Shown here: one piece after another, positions 48,900 to 59,223 of the stretch | Layout: each line of letters begins with the position of its first letter | Position numbering within the stretch: the first letter of the stretch is position 1 | Made by a program: the position numbers and the translations under genes | NCBI GenBank assembly: GCA_009903795.1 | Contig: WYER01000033.1 | Location: 1 to 64,000, forward strand | Source: Nitrososphaerota archaeon | GTDB taxonomy: Archaea > Thermoproteota > Nitrososphaeria > Conexivisphaerales > UBA164 | Direction: 5' to 3' | Length of the DNA stretch: 64,000 nt | Notes under the pieces: model-generated | Told to the model about the DNA's origin: nothing | Seen by the model: only the letters and a program-made list of their open reading frames with translations | The model's database searches: none

Positions 48900-51035
48900 A
48901 TGTTGTTTGAAGATGCGCTAAACATAAGAAAGGAAACAGACATTGACCCTCAGGTCGATATTGAAATAAAGGACAAGTTTTATTCTATAAATAAACCAAC
49001 ATTTACCAAAAAAGACTTTATAAATTATGCTGAGCTCAAAGAATATCTAGTTAAGCTAGTAAGCGAATCTTACGGAGGTCATACTTCCACTTATTATGAT
49101 CCACTTAAAGGCACAAAGATCAATCCAATTTTTTCAGATTATTTTGGACAGTGGGAATCCGATTTTATTTATTTTGTAAAAGGCATAAAGAATCCTAAAG
49201 TTGAGCCTCCTAAAGGTACCGGCTATATTGTTTTTAGTATAACAAGCAGGTTCATAATCAGGTTTGTTGATGTTAAGGCACCTGTTGCTGTGGCAAGCAG
49301 CAAACTAGCTGACATTATGAACTTAAAATCGAACTCCTTGCCTGTTAAAATAGGCACATCATTTTACAGACTCTATTTTTCTAAAGACGTTAAAGGCCCT
49401 ATTTTCTTTGACGGCTACACGGCTTCTTACGAGCAAAAAGGGAAGGTTATAAGTTTTGGCGAACTTCTTCTTCCCATAAGTTCATGCTCTGATATTTTTG
49501 GGCAGAACTGCAAAAAAAGCGTACAAAAATTTAGCGAGGCTTTAGAAGAAGCAAGAACAACTGGATACTTAAGCCCATACTTTTCTTTTCCAAGATCGAT
49601 TTTTAAAATTAAAATTCTTGATGAAGAAAAAATTGAACTAAACGATATATCTATTCAGACATTAATCAATTCCCATGTGCCTTTCGTCATTGAAAAAGAA
49701 AAGGGTAGTATAAGGCTCATTGATGTTGAAGACGAAAGGACAAAAGCCATTTTACACATAGCAAAAAGGGGCCTCGGAGGTATAAACTTATATGAACCCT
49801 ACAGGGGAACTTTTAAGGTTTTCATTAGGGTAGACAAAGATCTTCATGAAGTTAGCAAATATGACGGGGTTCTCGCTTCTAAAAGTCCTTCGACTAACTC
49901 GGGTTTAAGATTAAGGTTATGTGAAAATTGTAGCAGGACTACGCCTTTTAGAAAATGCGAAAGATGCGGATCGAAAACAGTTGAAATATATTATTGTAAG
50001 AGATGCGGTATATACACAAAAGAAAAAATTTGTCCCAAATGTGGTGCAACAACTTCAGAATCTTATATAAATAATTTAAATTTGAACGAAAGCTTAAGTT
50101 ACGTTGCTAGCAGGCTAAAAATAACAGGCTTACGAAATCCAGCAATTCCTAAAAATTTATTCAATGAACCAGAAATTCCAGATAAGCTTGTGTTAAGGCA
50201 AAAAAATTCATTGTTAACAAGCAAATATGGAATTATATTAACGCCAATTAAGTTGCAGGCCGGAGATATAAACGGAAGCGAAATTGAGATGCCTGCTAAG
50301 TATGAGCCTCTTATCAAGGAGATTAAATCTTTTATTTATGAAGAATTAGTTAGCGTCTACGGTAAAGAAACAGATATTGAGAGTATAGGATCAAGCATAA
50401 TTATTTTTAACAAACCTATTAATGCCGGAATCGAGCTTAAGATAAAAGGTTACAGGCAGGGCAACGAAGCTATAGTAAATCCTAATGTTCTGGAATTTGC
50501 AGGTCTTGGCGTTCTTGATAACCAGGCGTATTTTGCTTTAAGTGAAGATGTAGCATTAAACTGCATATGCCCAAAGGGTAAGGGAATTATCATTTATAAG
50601 TCAGCAGAAAGCGTCGATCTTTATCCTGTTAAATTAGATTACATGAGAACTCCAATATACCAGCAAAGCATAACCGAAATAATAAAAGGCGTTATAAATT
50701 TACTTTCAAACACATATCCTGATGTTTTAAACGAAAGAGATTCAATTTCATTGATAAAGAAAATTGAAGATATGTTCGTCAGGCAATCTTATATTTGCGA
50801 AAAGTGCGGCAAAAAGCTCAAGGTTCCTACGTTAAATATGCGATGCCCCGTATGCGGCTCAAAGTTAAGACCAAGGTTTACATCTTCTGATTTAAACAAT
50901 TTTATCTTGCAATTAAATGAGCTAGCAGAGAACTTTCAGGCTTCTCCTTACAAGGAGATAATTGAGATCTATGTTAACAACGTAAAAAACATCTTTAGGA
51001 CTTCGAGTCAGATGAGCATCGGAGATTTCTGGTAA
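48900..51035 (+). CDS. DP2-like PolD large-subunit homologue, shortened and lacking catalytic Asp motif
   Basis: ORF 711 aa; central Zn region CENCSRTTPFRKCERCG...CKRCGIYTKEKICPKCG and C-terminal CEKCGKKLKVPTLNMRCPVCGSKLRPRFTSSDLNNFILQLNELAENFQASPY follow the DP2 pattern; no NADCDGDE-type motif. Confidence 0.82.
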   Translation: MLFEDALNIRKETDIDPQVDIEIKDKFYSINKPTFTKKDFINYAELKEYLVKLVSESYGGHTSTYYDPLKGTKINPIFSDYFGQWESDFIYFVKGIKNPKVEPPKGTGYIVFSITSRFIIRFVDVKAPVAVASSKLADIMNLKSNSLPVKIGTSFYRLYFSKDVKGPIFFDGYTASYEQKGKVISFGELLLPISSCSDIFGQNCKKSVQKFSEALEEARTTGYLSPYFSFPRSIFKIKILDEEKIELNDISIQTLINSHVPFVIEKEKGSIRLIDVEDERTKAILHIAKRGLGGINLYEPYRGTFKVFIRVDKDLHEVSKYDGVLASKSPSTNSGLRLRLCENCSRTTPFRKCERCGSKTVEIYYCKRCGIYTKEKICPKCGATTSESYINNLNLNESLSYVASRLKITGLRNPAIPKNLFNEPEIPDKLVLRQKNSLLTSKYGIILTPIKLQAGDINGSEIEMPAKYEPLIKEIKSFIYEELVSVYGKETDIESIGSSIIIFNKPINAGIELKIKGYRQGNEAIVNPNVLEFAGLGVLDNQAYFALSEDVALNCICPKGKGIIIYKSAESVDLYPVKLDYMRTPIYQQSITEIIKGVINLLSNTYPDVLNERDSISLIKKIEDMFVRQSYICEKCGKKLKVPTLNMRCPVCGSKLRPRFTSSDLNNFILQLNELAENFQASPYKEIIEIYVNNVKNIFRTSSQMSIGDFW

Positions 51036-51037
51036 CA

Positions 51038-51397
51038 TCAGAAATAAAAAAAGTCTAGCACAATGTTTTGGGACTTTATATAAGGTTTTCCGTTTCTGTT
51101 TATAATATTGGCTTTACCATGTGCCGTAACGGTGTAAACTTTCTTTTCTCCTTCATAAATATCCATGTTAATTATAAAATTGCCTGTTTTCATGTCTAAG
51201 ATTTTTTCTCTTTGAATTATTCGAAAATTTTCTTTTTGCGGTATTTCTTTTGAAATAAAATCCAGCAGTTCTTTTTTTAACCTGTTTTCAAACGAAGTAT
51301 TTTTCCTTGACTTAAAAAATCCATATATTTCTTTATCAATAGTAATTACCTTTAAATCCTTAGGCTTATTTTCATCTTTCGTAAGGCTATTTGACAT
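51038..51397 (-). CDS. Hypothetical protein, 119 aa
   Basis: ORF convergent with the DP2-like gene; ends SQNIVLDFFYF. Confidence 0.7.
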   Translation of the reverse strand: MSNSLTKDENKPKDLKVITIDKEIYGFFKSRKNTSFENRLKKELLDFISKEIPQKENFRIIQREKILDMKTGNFIINMDIYEGEKKVYTVTAHGKANIINRNGKPYIKSQNIVLDFFYF

Positions 51398-51477
51398 TTA
51401 TCGTTAAAAATAATTATTTTAAAACATATAAATATATTCCAAAAACAAAAAGCTATAGGAAAAATTATTAAACAATC

Positions 51478-52404
51478 TTGTACAAACAACTGCTGTTGAA
51501 AGAATTAAACGCATACTTTTTTGGCATATTTCCAAGATCGGAAAAGCTGATAGATATAACCCGTAAAAAGCAAGATTACCACGAAGATCTAATGCAAGAA
51601 TCTCTAAAAATGATTGAGTACCAGAAATCTAAAAACTTTAAGATTATAAGCGATCCGCAGATCGCATGGGAAGACATGTTCAGACCTTTAGCTTTATCTA
51701 CAGAAGGCATTACCATTAATGGTTTGAACAGATATTTTGAGACAAACACATTTTATAAGGTGCCAGTTATTCGCGCTAAACCTTCAGTTAAAGAAGGCGT
51801 ACTAAAGAAGTATCTTACAACGGGGGCATCGCTCATATCTTTTCCAGATCCGTTTACTTTCTCATGCCTGAGTAAGGATGAGTTTTATGGGGATAAAGAA
51901 AAGTTAATAGAAGGTATAGGTAACCTTATAGCTGAATTTGCTTCACAAATCAGTAAAGAGGGATACCAGTATCTAATCCTAAAAGGGCCATCTTACGGCA
52001 ACTGCGAATTCAGAAATTATGAAAAAAGTATAAAAGACGCGCTTTCTGTCATTAAAGATTCATTTAAAGGGAAAGTTATTGTTCACGTTTACTTTTATAG
52101 AAATTTAAACGCGTTAAACTTTTTAGCATTTTCTCCAGTTGATGGTATAGGTGTTGACATGTATTCATTTAAAGTAGATGATATCGAAGATTTATTAAAT
52201 AGTGGTAAAGAACTAGCTTTAGGAATTATAAATGGATTTAACACCAAAATGGAAAATGAAGATTATATAATCAGCATCATAAGGAGCTTAAACTTTAACG
52301 GATCGTTGTACATAACAAATAATGTGGACTTCGAATTTTTACCCCAGCAATTTGCTTTGAAGAAAGTAGATTTGATTTCTAAAATAGCCGGTGAGATTTC
52401 ATGA
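51478..52404 (+). CDS. Methionine synthase, MetE N-terminal-like subunit
   Basis: ORF with TTG start; overlaps MetE-C gene by ATGA. Confidence 0.78.
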   Translation: MYKQLLLKELNAYFFGIFPRSEKLIDITRKKQDYHEDLMQESLKMIEYQKSKNFKIISDPQIAWEDMFRPLALSTEGITINGLNRYFETNTFYKVPVIRAKPSVKEGVLKKYLTTGASLISFPDPFTFSCLSKDEFYGDKEKLIEGIGNLIAEFASQISKEGYQYLILKGPSYGNCEFRNYEKSIKDALSVIKDSFKGKVIVHVYFYRNLNALNFLAFSPVDGIGVDMYSFKVDDIEDLLNSGKELALGIINGFNTKMENEDYIISIIRSLNFNGSLYITNNVDFEFLPQQFALKKVDLISKIAGEIS

Positions 52405-53405
52405 GCTTGTTTAAAACTCAGGAAATAGGAAGCTTAAAAAAGCCAAGCTGGCTGCTTGAATACTTAAAAACGAGCGCATCGGAAGAGGAAAAAAAGGCAG
52501 CCCTTGACGATGCAGCATTTATAAATTTAAAGATGCTGGAGCATATAGGTTTAGACTTTGTCTATGACGGAGAAGCAAGAAGAGTTGAAATGTACGAGCA
52601 TCCTGCAAAGTTTATACATGGATTTGAGTTTGTTGGGAGGGTTAGGTCATGGGATAATAAATATTATAAAAAAGCTAGGGTAGTGGACAGAGTATCCCTT
52701 GAAAAAAATTATCATCTGGAAGAATTCATTTTTGTAAAAGAATACGCCATAAAGACACCCAAAATTCCAGTTACGGGCGCATATACCCTAATGGATTGGT
52801 CTTATGACGAATACTATAACTCAAGAGAAGATCTAGCTATGGATTTAGCAAAACAGATAATAAACAGAATACTAAAAGAACTCGAAAATGTAGGGATGCA
52901 AGTTGTGCAAATAGATGAGCCGGCAGCTACAACGCATCCGGCTGAAATGGAAATGTTCGTAAGAATATTTAACGAACAAGTTAAAGGCCTGAACGCTAAG
53001 ATAAACATCCACGTATGTTATAGTGGGGACGAGTATTCAAGCCTCATGCCAGTAATTCCAGATTTAAAGGCAAAACATTTTGCGCTGGAATTTGCGAACA
53101 GGGATTCAATTAACCTTGGAGTTGATGATGCAGCAAGGCCAGGCTACAGGGCTCTGAAGACATTCAGAGAATACGCTAGCGATAGGGAAATAGGCCTTGG
53201 GGTATTGGATGTTCATTCCGATTATATAGAACCACCAGAACTTGTTAGGGATAGAATACTATACGCAGTTAAAGTATTAGGTGACCCGTCCAAAATTTAC
53301 GTTAATCCTGATTGCGGGCTTAGAACGAGAAAAAGAGAAATAGCCTTTGCAAAGTTAAAAAACATGATTAAAGGGGTAAGGCTTGCAGAAGCAGCTATAA
53401 GATGA
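52401..53405 (+). CDS. metE: Methionine synthase, MetE C-terminal (catalytic) protein
   Basis: ORF; QEIGSLKKPSWL, VQIDEPAATTHPAEM, HVCYSGDEY, VNPDCGLRTRKREIAFAKL. Confidence 0.92.
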   Translation: MSLFKTQEIGSLKKPSWLLEYLKTSASEEEKKAALDDAAFINLKMLEHIGLDFVYDGEARRVEMYEHPAKFIHGFEFVGRVRSWDNKYYKKARVVDRVSLEKNYHLEEFIFVKEYAIKTPKIPVTGAYTLMDWSYDEYYNSREDLAMDLAKQIINRILKELENVGMQVVQIDEPAATTHPAEMEMFVRIFNEQVKGLNAKINIHVCYSGDEYSSLMPVIPDLKAKHFALEFANRDSINLGVDDAARPGYRALKTFREYASDREIGLGVLDVHSDYIEPPELVRDRILYAVKVLGDPSKIYVNPDCGLRTRKREIAFAKLKNMIKGVRLAEAAIR

Positions 53406-54085
53406 AAGTTACTTTTATACTTGCAGAAGCAGCGCTTGAACCTATACCATCATCTCTCAGGAAAGACGCTCGAATAATAAAATCGTGTAAAAAATTAGGA
53501 AAAAAGCCTGATAAATGTCTACTTGATAAATCGCTTCATTATTGGGCTATGGATAGATTAGTTGATAAAGAAAAAAGAGGGAGACCTGATATAGCATATC
53601 ACGTTATGTTGGATGTAACATCATCACCTCTTTATAAAAGCGGATTGCTTGATTTTTTTGTTCACACTTATAATGACTATATAATTAAGGTTGGAAATAA
53701 CGTTAGACCGCCGCGCACTTATGTAAGATTTGAAGGCTTGATTCTGGATTTGTTTGAGAAAAAAATTATAAAAGACATTAACGGAAATGTATTACTAGAA
53801 TTAAAACGTGGGAAAGTTAAGGATATTTTAAGCGAAATAGGAACAAGTTCAGCTGTAGGTTTTGACGTAAATGGAGAACTTGTTACGTATGAACACGCAG
53901 CTAAACAGATAATTTCTGGGCAAAAAGTTTTCATAGTTGGTGGATTTCCCACAGGTGATTTTTCGATTGAAACATCTTCGCTTTTTGCTAAAAAGTTTTC
54001 GTTAGCCCGTGAGATGCTTGAGGCTGATACTGTAACTTGTAGATTAATTTACGAAATAGAAAAAGTACTACTTTTGGCAAAATAG
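53402..54085 (+). CDS. nep1: Nep1/EMG1 rRNA pseudouridine N1-methyltransferase
   Basis: ORF; RGRPDIAYHVMLDVTSSPLYKSG, RPPRTYVRFEGL. Confidence 0.93.
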   Translation: MKVTFILAEAALEPIPSSLRKDARIIKSCKKLGKKPDKCLLDKSLHYWAMDRLVDKEKRGRPDIAYHVMLDVTSSPLYKSGLLDFFVHTYNDYIIKVGNNVRPPRTYVRFEGLILDLFEKKIIKDINGNVLLELKRGKVKDILSEIGTSSAVGFDVNGELVTYEHAAKQIISGQKVFIVGGFPTGDFSIETSSLFAKKFSLAREMLEADTVTCRLIYEIEKVLLLAK

Positions 54086-54165
54086 GATAGCAGTTCTTTT
54101 TCTTTCAAGTTTTTGGTAAAGTTTTTAAATAGTACAATAATAATACTCTATTTAGGTGGTGTAAC

Positions 54166-55845
54166 ATGTCTACTGCACAAACTCCTTATGGTCCAATCTT
54201 AGTTCTCAAGGAAGGAACTACAGAGACAAAAGGTTATGAGGCTATAAGAAACAACATAGAAGCAGCTTTGGTAATTACGGAGATCATAAAAACATCGCTT
54301 GGTCCAAGAGGAATGGATAAAATGCTAGTAGATACTCTAGGGGATGTAACTATAACCAACGATGGGGCAACAATGCTTAAACAGCTTGATGTACAACATC
54401 CAGCAGCAAAAATACTTGTAGAGATAGCAAAAGCTACTGATTCTGAAGTTGGGGATGGAACAACTTCAGCTGTCATTTTTGCCGGTAAACTATTAGAAGA
54501 AGCTAGGAAGCTCCTCGACAAAAACATTCATCCAACAAACATAGTTGAGGGTTACCAGTTTGCTTCTAAAAAAGCCTTAGAAAGGCTTTATCAGATAGCC
54601 ATAAAAATATCCCCAGAAGACAAAGAATGGCTTCTTAAGCTTGCAAAAACTAGCATGAGATCGAAGATAATTGCAGAAGAGTCAGACTATCTCGCAAACT
54701 TGGTCATAGAAGCTGTATTCCAAGTTGCAGAAAAGAGAGAAGACAATACATATAAGGTAGATGTGGACAACATTTCTGTTTTAAAGAAACAGGGAGGATC
54801 GATATCTGATTCTTCTCTTGTAAAAGGTATTATTGTTGACAAAGAAGTAGTTCACAGCGGTATGCCAAAAATTGTAAAGAACGCAAAGATTGCTCTCCTG
54901 AACGCTCCTCTTGAGATAGAGAAGACAGAGTACAGCGCTGAAATAAGAATAAGTGACCCATCAAAGATGAAAGCTTTCTTGGACCAGGAAGCTTTAATGC
55001 TCAAACAGATGGTTGATAAAATAAAAGAAGTAGGCGCTAACGTAGTTTTTTGCCAGAAAGGCATAGATGATCTAGCTCAACATTACTTGGCTAAAGCAGG
55101 AATACTTGCTGTAAGAAGAGTTAAGGAAAGCGACATGGGAAGGCTTGCAAAAGCTACAGGCGGAAGAATAGTTACAAACATAGAAGATCTCACGCCTGCT
55201 GACTTAGGGTATGCAGAAATAGTCGAAGAAAGAAAAGTTGAGGAAGACAAGTGGGTTTTCGTAGAAGGATGCAAGAACCCGAAAGCAGTAAGCATTTTAA
55301 TAAGGGGTGGAAGCCAGAGAGTTGTAGATGAGGCTGAAAGATCTATTCATGATGCTATAATGGTAACAAAGGACGTACTTGAAAAACCCTTAGTGGTTGC
55401 AGGTGGTGGAGCGGCTGAAGAAGAAATGGTTCAATACATTAGGGAAGAAGCAAAGAAGATGCCAGGCAGGGAGCAGCTAGCTGCACTTGCTTATGCTGAC
55501 GCTCTAGAGAACGCTATTCCATTAACTTTGGCTGAAAATGCGGGAATGGATCCGCTCGATGTACAAGTTGAGATAAGGGCAGCTCATTCAAAAGGAAATT
55601 TATGGTACGGCGTTGATGCTTATAGCAACAAGGTTGAAGACATGTACAAGTTAGGTGTCTTTGAACCAGCCATAGTCAAAGAGCAAGTCATAAAAGCTGC
55701 AACAGAAGCCGCTACAATGATACTTAGAATAGATGACGTAATAGCAGCAAAGTTATCCAAACCTCCAACAGGGGGCGCTGGCGGCAAGCCATCTGAAGAA
55801 AAAGAAGGAGAAGGAGAAAGCTCTACACCAAAATTACCAGAATAA
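54166..55845 (+). CDS. Thermosome (group II chaperonin) subunit
   Basis: ORF; KTSLGPRGMDKMLVDTLGDVTITNDGATML, GDGTTSAV. Confidence 0.97.
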   Translation: MSTAQTPYGPILVLKEGTTETKGYEAIRNNIEAALVITEIIKTSLGPRGMDKMLVDTLGDVTITNDGATMLKQLDVQHPAAKILVEIAKATDSEVGDGTTSAVIFAGKLLEEARKLLDKNIHPTNIVEGYQFASKKALERLYQIAIKISPEDKEWLLKLAKTSMRSKIIAEESDYLANLVIEAVFQVAEKREDNTYKVDVDNISVLKKQGGSISDSSLVKGIIVDKEVVHSGMPKIVKNAKIALLNAPLEIEKTEYSAEIRISDPSKMKAFLDQEALMLKQMVDKIKEVGANVVFCQKGIDDLAQHYLAKAGILAVRRVKESDMGRLAKATGGRIVTNIEDLTPADLGYAEIVEERKVEEDKWVFVEGCKNPKAVSILIRGGSQRVVDEAERSIHDAIMVTKDVLEKPLVVAGGGAAEEEMVQYIREEAKKMPGREQLAALAYADALENAIPLTLAENAGMDPLDVQVEIRAAHSKGNLWYGVDAYSNKVEDMYKLGVFEPAIVKEQVIKAATEAATMILRIDDVIAAKLSKPPTGGAGGKPSEEKEGEGESSTPKLPE

Positions 55846-55861
55846 GCAAAAATCCTTAAAT

Positions 55862-56551
55862 CTATTGTTCTCTTAATTTTTCTTTTGAATAATTTATCAA
55901 AAAAGATATTTCTTCAAAAGCTTTTGAAGCATCTTCGTCTTTTACAACTATTAGCGTATCTGTATAAGTGCTAGAAGTATCTTCTATGTTTATGCCGGCT
56001 GCGCTGATAAATCTATAAATAAGCTCTATACAACCAGGTGTGTTAAGTATTTCTGCAGGGCTATGAATAACTATTAGCGTAAGCCCATCTTTTATTTCAA
56101 GAAGTTGCAACCTGTATTTAGAAAAGTGCTTTAATGCTTCTGTTTTTGATAACCCATACGTTACTAAAGTAAGGGCATTCGTAGTTTTAGATAAATGTAT
56201 GATCTTATCAGATATTTTCATACCACTTTCTATTATCTCCTCAGCTTTATCATTCTTAAAGACCATCTTTAAAGCGTCTGTAATTATAGTAACATTACTC
56301 TTGGAAAGAACTTTAAAAGAATCAAGCTCTTCATACTTTTTAAATGCCCTGTACCTTTTAAGTGCAGACACCACAGCTTCTTCAGTAACTCTGATACCTT
56401 GCTTTTCAATGCGTTTTTTAATTATACGCGCAAGCGCGCTCAGGTTAGCGTAGCCAAGTAAAAGAGAATGTTCATACGAAATATTGGAAGATACTATAGA
56501 ATGGACCAATTTTGTTATCGATTGGCTATTTTTGGTCATCATTTTACCCAT
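55862..56551 (-). CDS. ACT-domain regulatory protein
   Basis: ORF (track start 56626; likely start MGKMMTKNSQ); C-terminal tandem ACT-like repeats. Confidence 0.75.
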   Translation of the reverse strand: MGKMMTKNSQSITKLVHSIVSSNISYEHSLLLGYANLSALARIIKKRIEKQGIRVTEEAVVSALKRYRAFKKYEELDSFKVLSKSNVTIITDALKMVFKNDKAEEIIESGMKISDKIIHLSKTTNALTLVTYGLSKTEALKHFSKYRLQLLEIKDGLTLIVIHSPAEILNTPGCIELIYRFISAAGINIEDTSSTYTDTLIVVKDEDASKAFEEISFLINYSKEKLREQ

Positions 56552-56604
56552 TACTATAAATAATGACCAAAAAGTATAAAAGCTTTGCCAATTTGGTTTT
56601 CTGT

Positions 56605-57792
56605 ATGGGAAAAACAGTATTAGCATATTCAGGAGGACTTGACACGACTACATCTATAGCATGGATAAAAGAAAAATATGGAAACGAAGTTATAACTGTA
56701 ACAGTAGATGTAGGTCAGCAAGAAGATTTTAAAGAGATAGAAGAAAGAGCTTACAAAGCTGGAGCTACAAAGCATTACTTCGTGGATGCCAAAGACGAGT
56801 TCGCTAACGAATACATTTCAATGGCAATAAAGGCTAATGCAATGTATGAAAAGAAATATCCATTGAGCACATCCTTGGCAAGACCTTTGATAGCAAAAAA
56901 AGTAGCAGAAATCGCCAAGATAGAGAACGCTGACTCTGTGGCTCATGGAAGTACAGGGAAAGGAAACGATCAGGTAAGGTTCGATGTTACTTTAAGAGCG
57001 CTTTATCCAGGCGTTAAAATTATAGCGCCTGTAAGGGAATGGAACATGAGCAGAGACGAAGAACTAAAATACCTTTTAAACAAAGGTATACCTTATAAAG
57101 CATCTAGGAGCGAATTTAGTGTTGATGAAAATCTTTGGGGTAGATCTATTGAAAGTGGAAGACTTGAGGATCCATATTTTGAACCACCAGAAGAAGCCTT
57201 TGCTTGGACTGTTTCTCCTGAAAAAGCGCCCGATAAACCAGAATACATAGAAATAGGGTTCAAAAAAGGCGTTCCAGAGTCGCTCAATGGAGAAAAAATG
57301 AAGCTTTCTGATATGATTAAAATCATTAATAAGACAGCCGGCAGGCATGGTGTAGGAAGAATAGATCATATAGAAGACAGAGTAGTAGGCATTAAATCCC
57401 GTGAGGTTTATGAAACGCCAGCAGCTCTTGTGCTTATAGAAGCGCATCAGGAAATAGAAAAATTAACTCTACCCAAAACAGTGCTTAGGTTTAAACCATA
57501 CATAGAAGAACAGTGGTCATCTATGATATATGACGGTTTATGGGCTGATCCTTTGAGGAATGCTCTTGAAGCTTTTATAAACGAAACTCAAAAAAACGTT
57601 GAAGGTGAAGTAAGATTAAAACTATTTAAAGGCAGCGTCAGAGTTGTAGGCAGGAAGTCAGAAAAGTCTCTGTACAAACATGAGCTTTCAACATATTCAT
57701 CAGCATCAACTTTCGATCAGAAGCAGGCGTTAGGCTTTATAAACCTATTTGCTTTGCAAACTTTGGTTTATAGGGAGGTTAATCAAGAATGA
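56605..57792 (+). CDS. argG: Argininosuccinate synthase
   Basis: ORF (track start 56563; likely start MGKTVLAYSGGLDTT). Confidence 0.95.
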   Translation: MGKTVLAYSGGLDTTTSIAWIKEKYGNEVITVTVDVGQQEDFKEIEERAYKAGATKHYFVDAKDEFANEYISMAIKANAMYEKKYPLSTSLARPLIAKKVAEIAKIENADSVAHGSTGKGNDQVRFDVTLRALYPGVKIIAPVREWNMSRDEELKYLLNKGIPYKASRSEFSVDENLWGRSIESGRLEDPYFEPPEEAFAWTVSPEKAPDKPEYIEIGFKKGVPESLNGEKMKLSDMIKIINKTAGRHGVGRIDHIEDRVVGIKSREVYETPAALVLIEAHQEIEKLTLPKTVLRFKPYIEEQWSSMIYDGLWADPLRNALEAFINETQKNVEGEVRLKLFKGSVRVVGRKSEKSLYKHELSTYSSASTFDQKQALGFINLFALQTLVYREVNQE

Positions 57793-59222
57793 CAGATATA
57801 CTTAGAGGAAAACGGCTCGAACCGATGGACGACCTGGCCCTTAAAATAACTTCATCTGTAGATGCTGATAAAAGGATCCAAAAAGCGGTAGTGTTAGTAA
57901 ACATGGCGCACGTTCTTGCGCTATATAATGCAAGAGCAATAGCAAAAGAAGACATGTCAAAGATAATGAAAGCTTTGAGCGAAGATCTCGGAGGCTTTCC
58001 AATAGATTATAAGTACGAAGACGTTCATATGAGTTTAGAACAAGATTTAAGTTCCAAAATAGGTGATGTAGCTGGTCACATAGGGCTTGCAAAGAGTAGA
58101 AATGATCAAGTTGCAACAGCGATAAGGCTTGAGCTTAAAGAAGAACTTTTATCAATAATGGAATCTTTAGAGTCTTTAATAGAGAGTATCCTAAACACAG
58201 CTTCCGAAAACGCAAAAACTTTCTTTGTAACTTTTACGCATTTACAGCCTGCTCAAGCAAGTACTGGGGCTCACTGGCTACTTTCTTATGCTTGGGCTTT
58301 ACTTAGAGATTTAGAGCGCTTAAAGCTTGCTTATGTAATGACCGATATGAGCCCTTTGGGTGCTGCTGCTAACGCTGGTTCTCTTGTTCCAATAGATAGG
58401 TATGAAGAAGCTGACATGCTTGGTTTTTCTGGTTTAATAGAAAACACAATAGATGCTGTGTCAACAAGAGATTTTATATTTGATGCGCTCTATGGAATAA
58501 CCAGCATTTCCTTAAACCTATCTAAACTATGCGCCGACATAATAGCTTTCATGTCGCTGGGAATTTTGGACATTGATGACAGATTTGTTTCTACAAGCAG
58601 CATAATGCCGCAAAAAAGAAATCCAGCTGTCGCAGAAATAGTAAGAGCCAAAAGCGCAGTTTTGATTTCAAACCTAATTGGAACTATGGGAATAGTAAGG
58701 GGACTTAATTCTTCTTATAACCTTGACCTTCAAGAGATAACGCCAAGGCTATGGTCTTCTATTGATGAGATTTTGGCGATAATAAAAGTGATGACAGAAA
58801 TGGTAACGGGGATCAAGTTTAACGAAGAAAAAGCAAAAGAACTAGCAATAAAAGGTTTTGTAACAGCAAGCGATTTGGCTGAGTTCATATCGTTAAAGTT
58901 TGGTTTACCATTTAGAGAGGCACACCATATAGTTGGTGAAGCAGTTAAAAAATCAGAAGAAGGCGCGCCGCTAATTCCCACGTTGATCGAGCTACTTCAA
59001 AAAAGAGGCCTAAAGGCAGATGCATCGGAGTTAACTCAAGTAATTGATCCTCTAGCTTCAATTGATAAAAAAGTAACTGTAGGGGGTCCTCATCCAAAAG
59101 AAAGCTTTAGGCAGATAAACTTGATAAATTTAAAGTTGAAAGAATTCGAAGATTTTATAAATCTATCTAAAAGAAAGATTGAAAAAACTTATCAGTTGAT
59201 GATTAATAAGGGGTGGTATTAA
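57789..59222 (+). CDS. argH: Argininosuccinate lyase
   Basis: ORF; SSIMPQKRNP signature. Confidence 0.95.
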   Translation: MTDILRGKRLEPMDDLALKITSSVDADKRIQKAVVLVNMAHVLALYNARAIAKEDMSKIMKALSEDLGGFPIDYKYEDVHMSLEQDLSSKIGDVAGHIGLAKSRNDQVATAIRLELKEELLSIMESLESLIESILNTASENAKTFFVTFTHLQPAQASTGAHWLLSYAWALLRDLERLKLAYVMTDMSPLGAAANAGSLVPIDRYEEADMLGFSGLIENTIDAVSTRDFIFDALYGITSISLNLSKLCADIIAFMSLGILDIDDRFVSTSSIMPQKRNPAVAEIVRAKSAVLISNLIGTMGIVRGLNSSYNLDLQEITPRLWSSIDEILAIIKVMTEMVTGIKFNEEKAKELAIKGFVTASDLAEFISLKFGLPFREAHHIVGEAVKKSEEGAPLIPTLIELLQKRGLKADASELTQVIDPLASIDKKVTVGGPHPKESFRQINLINLKLKEFEDFINLSKRKIEKTYQLMINKGWY

Positions 59223-59223
59223 G

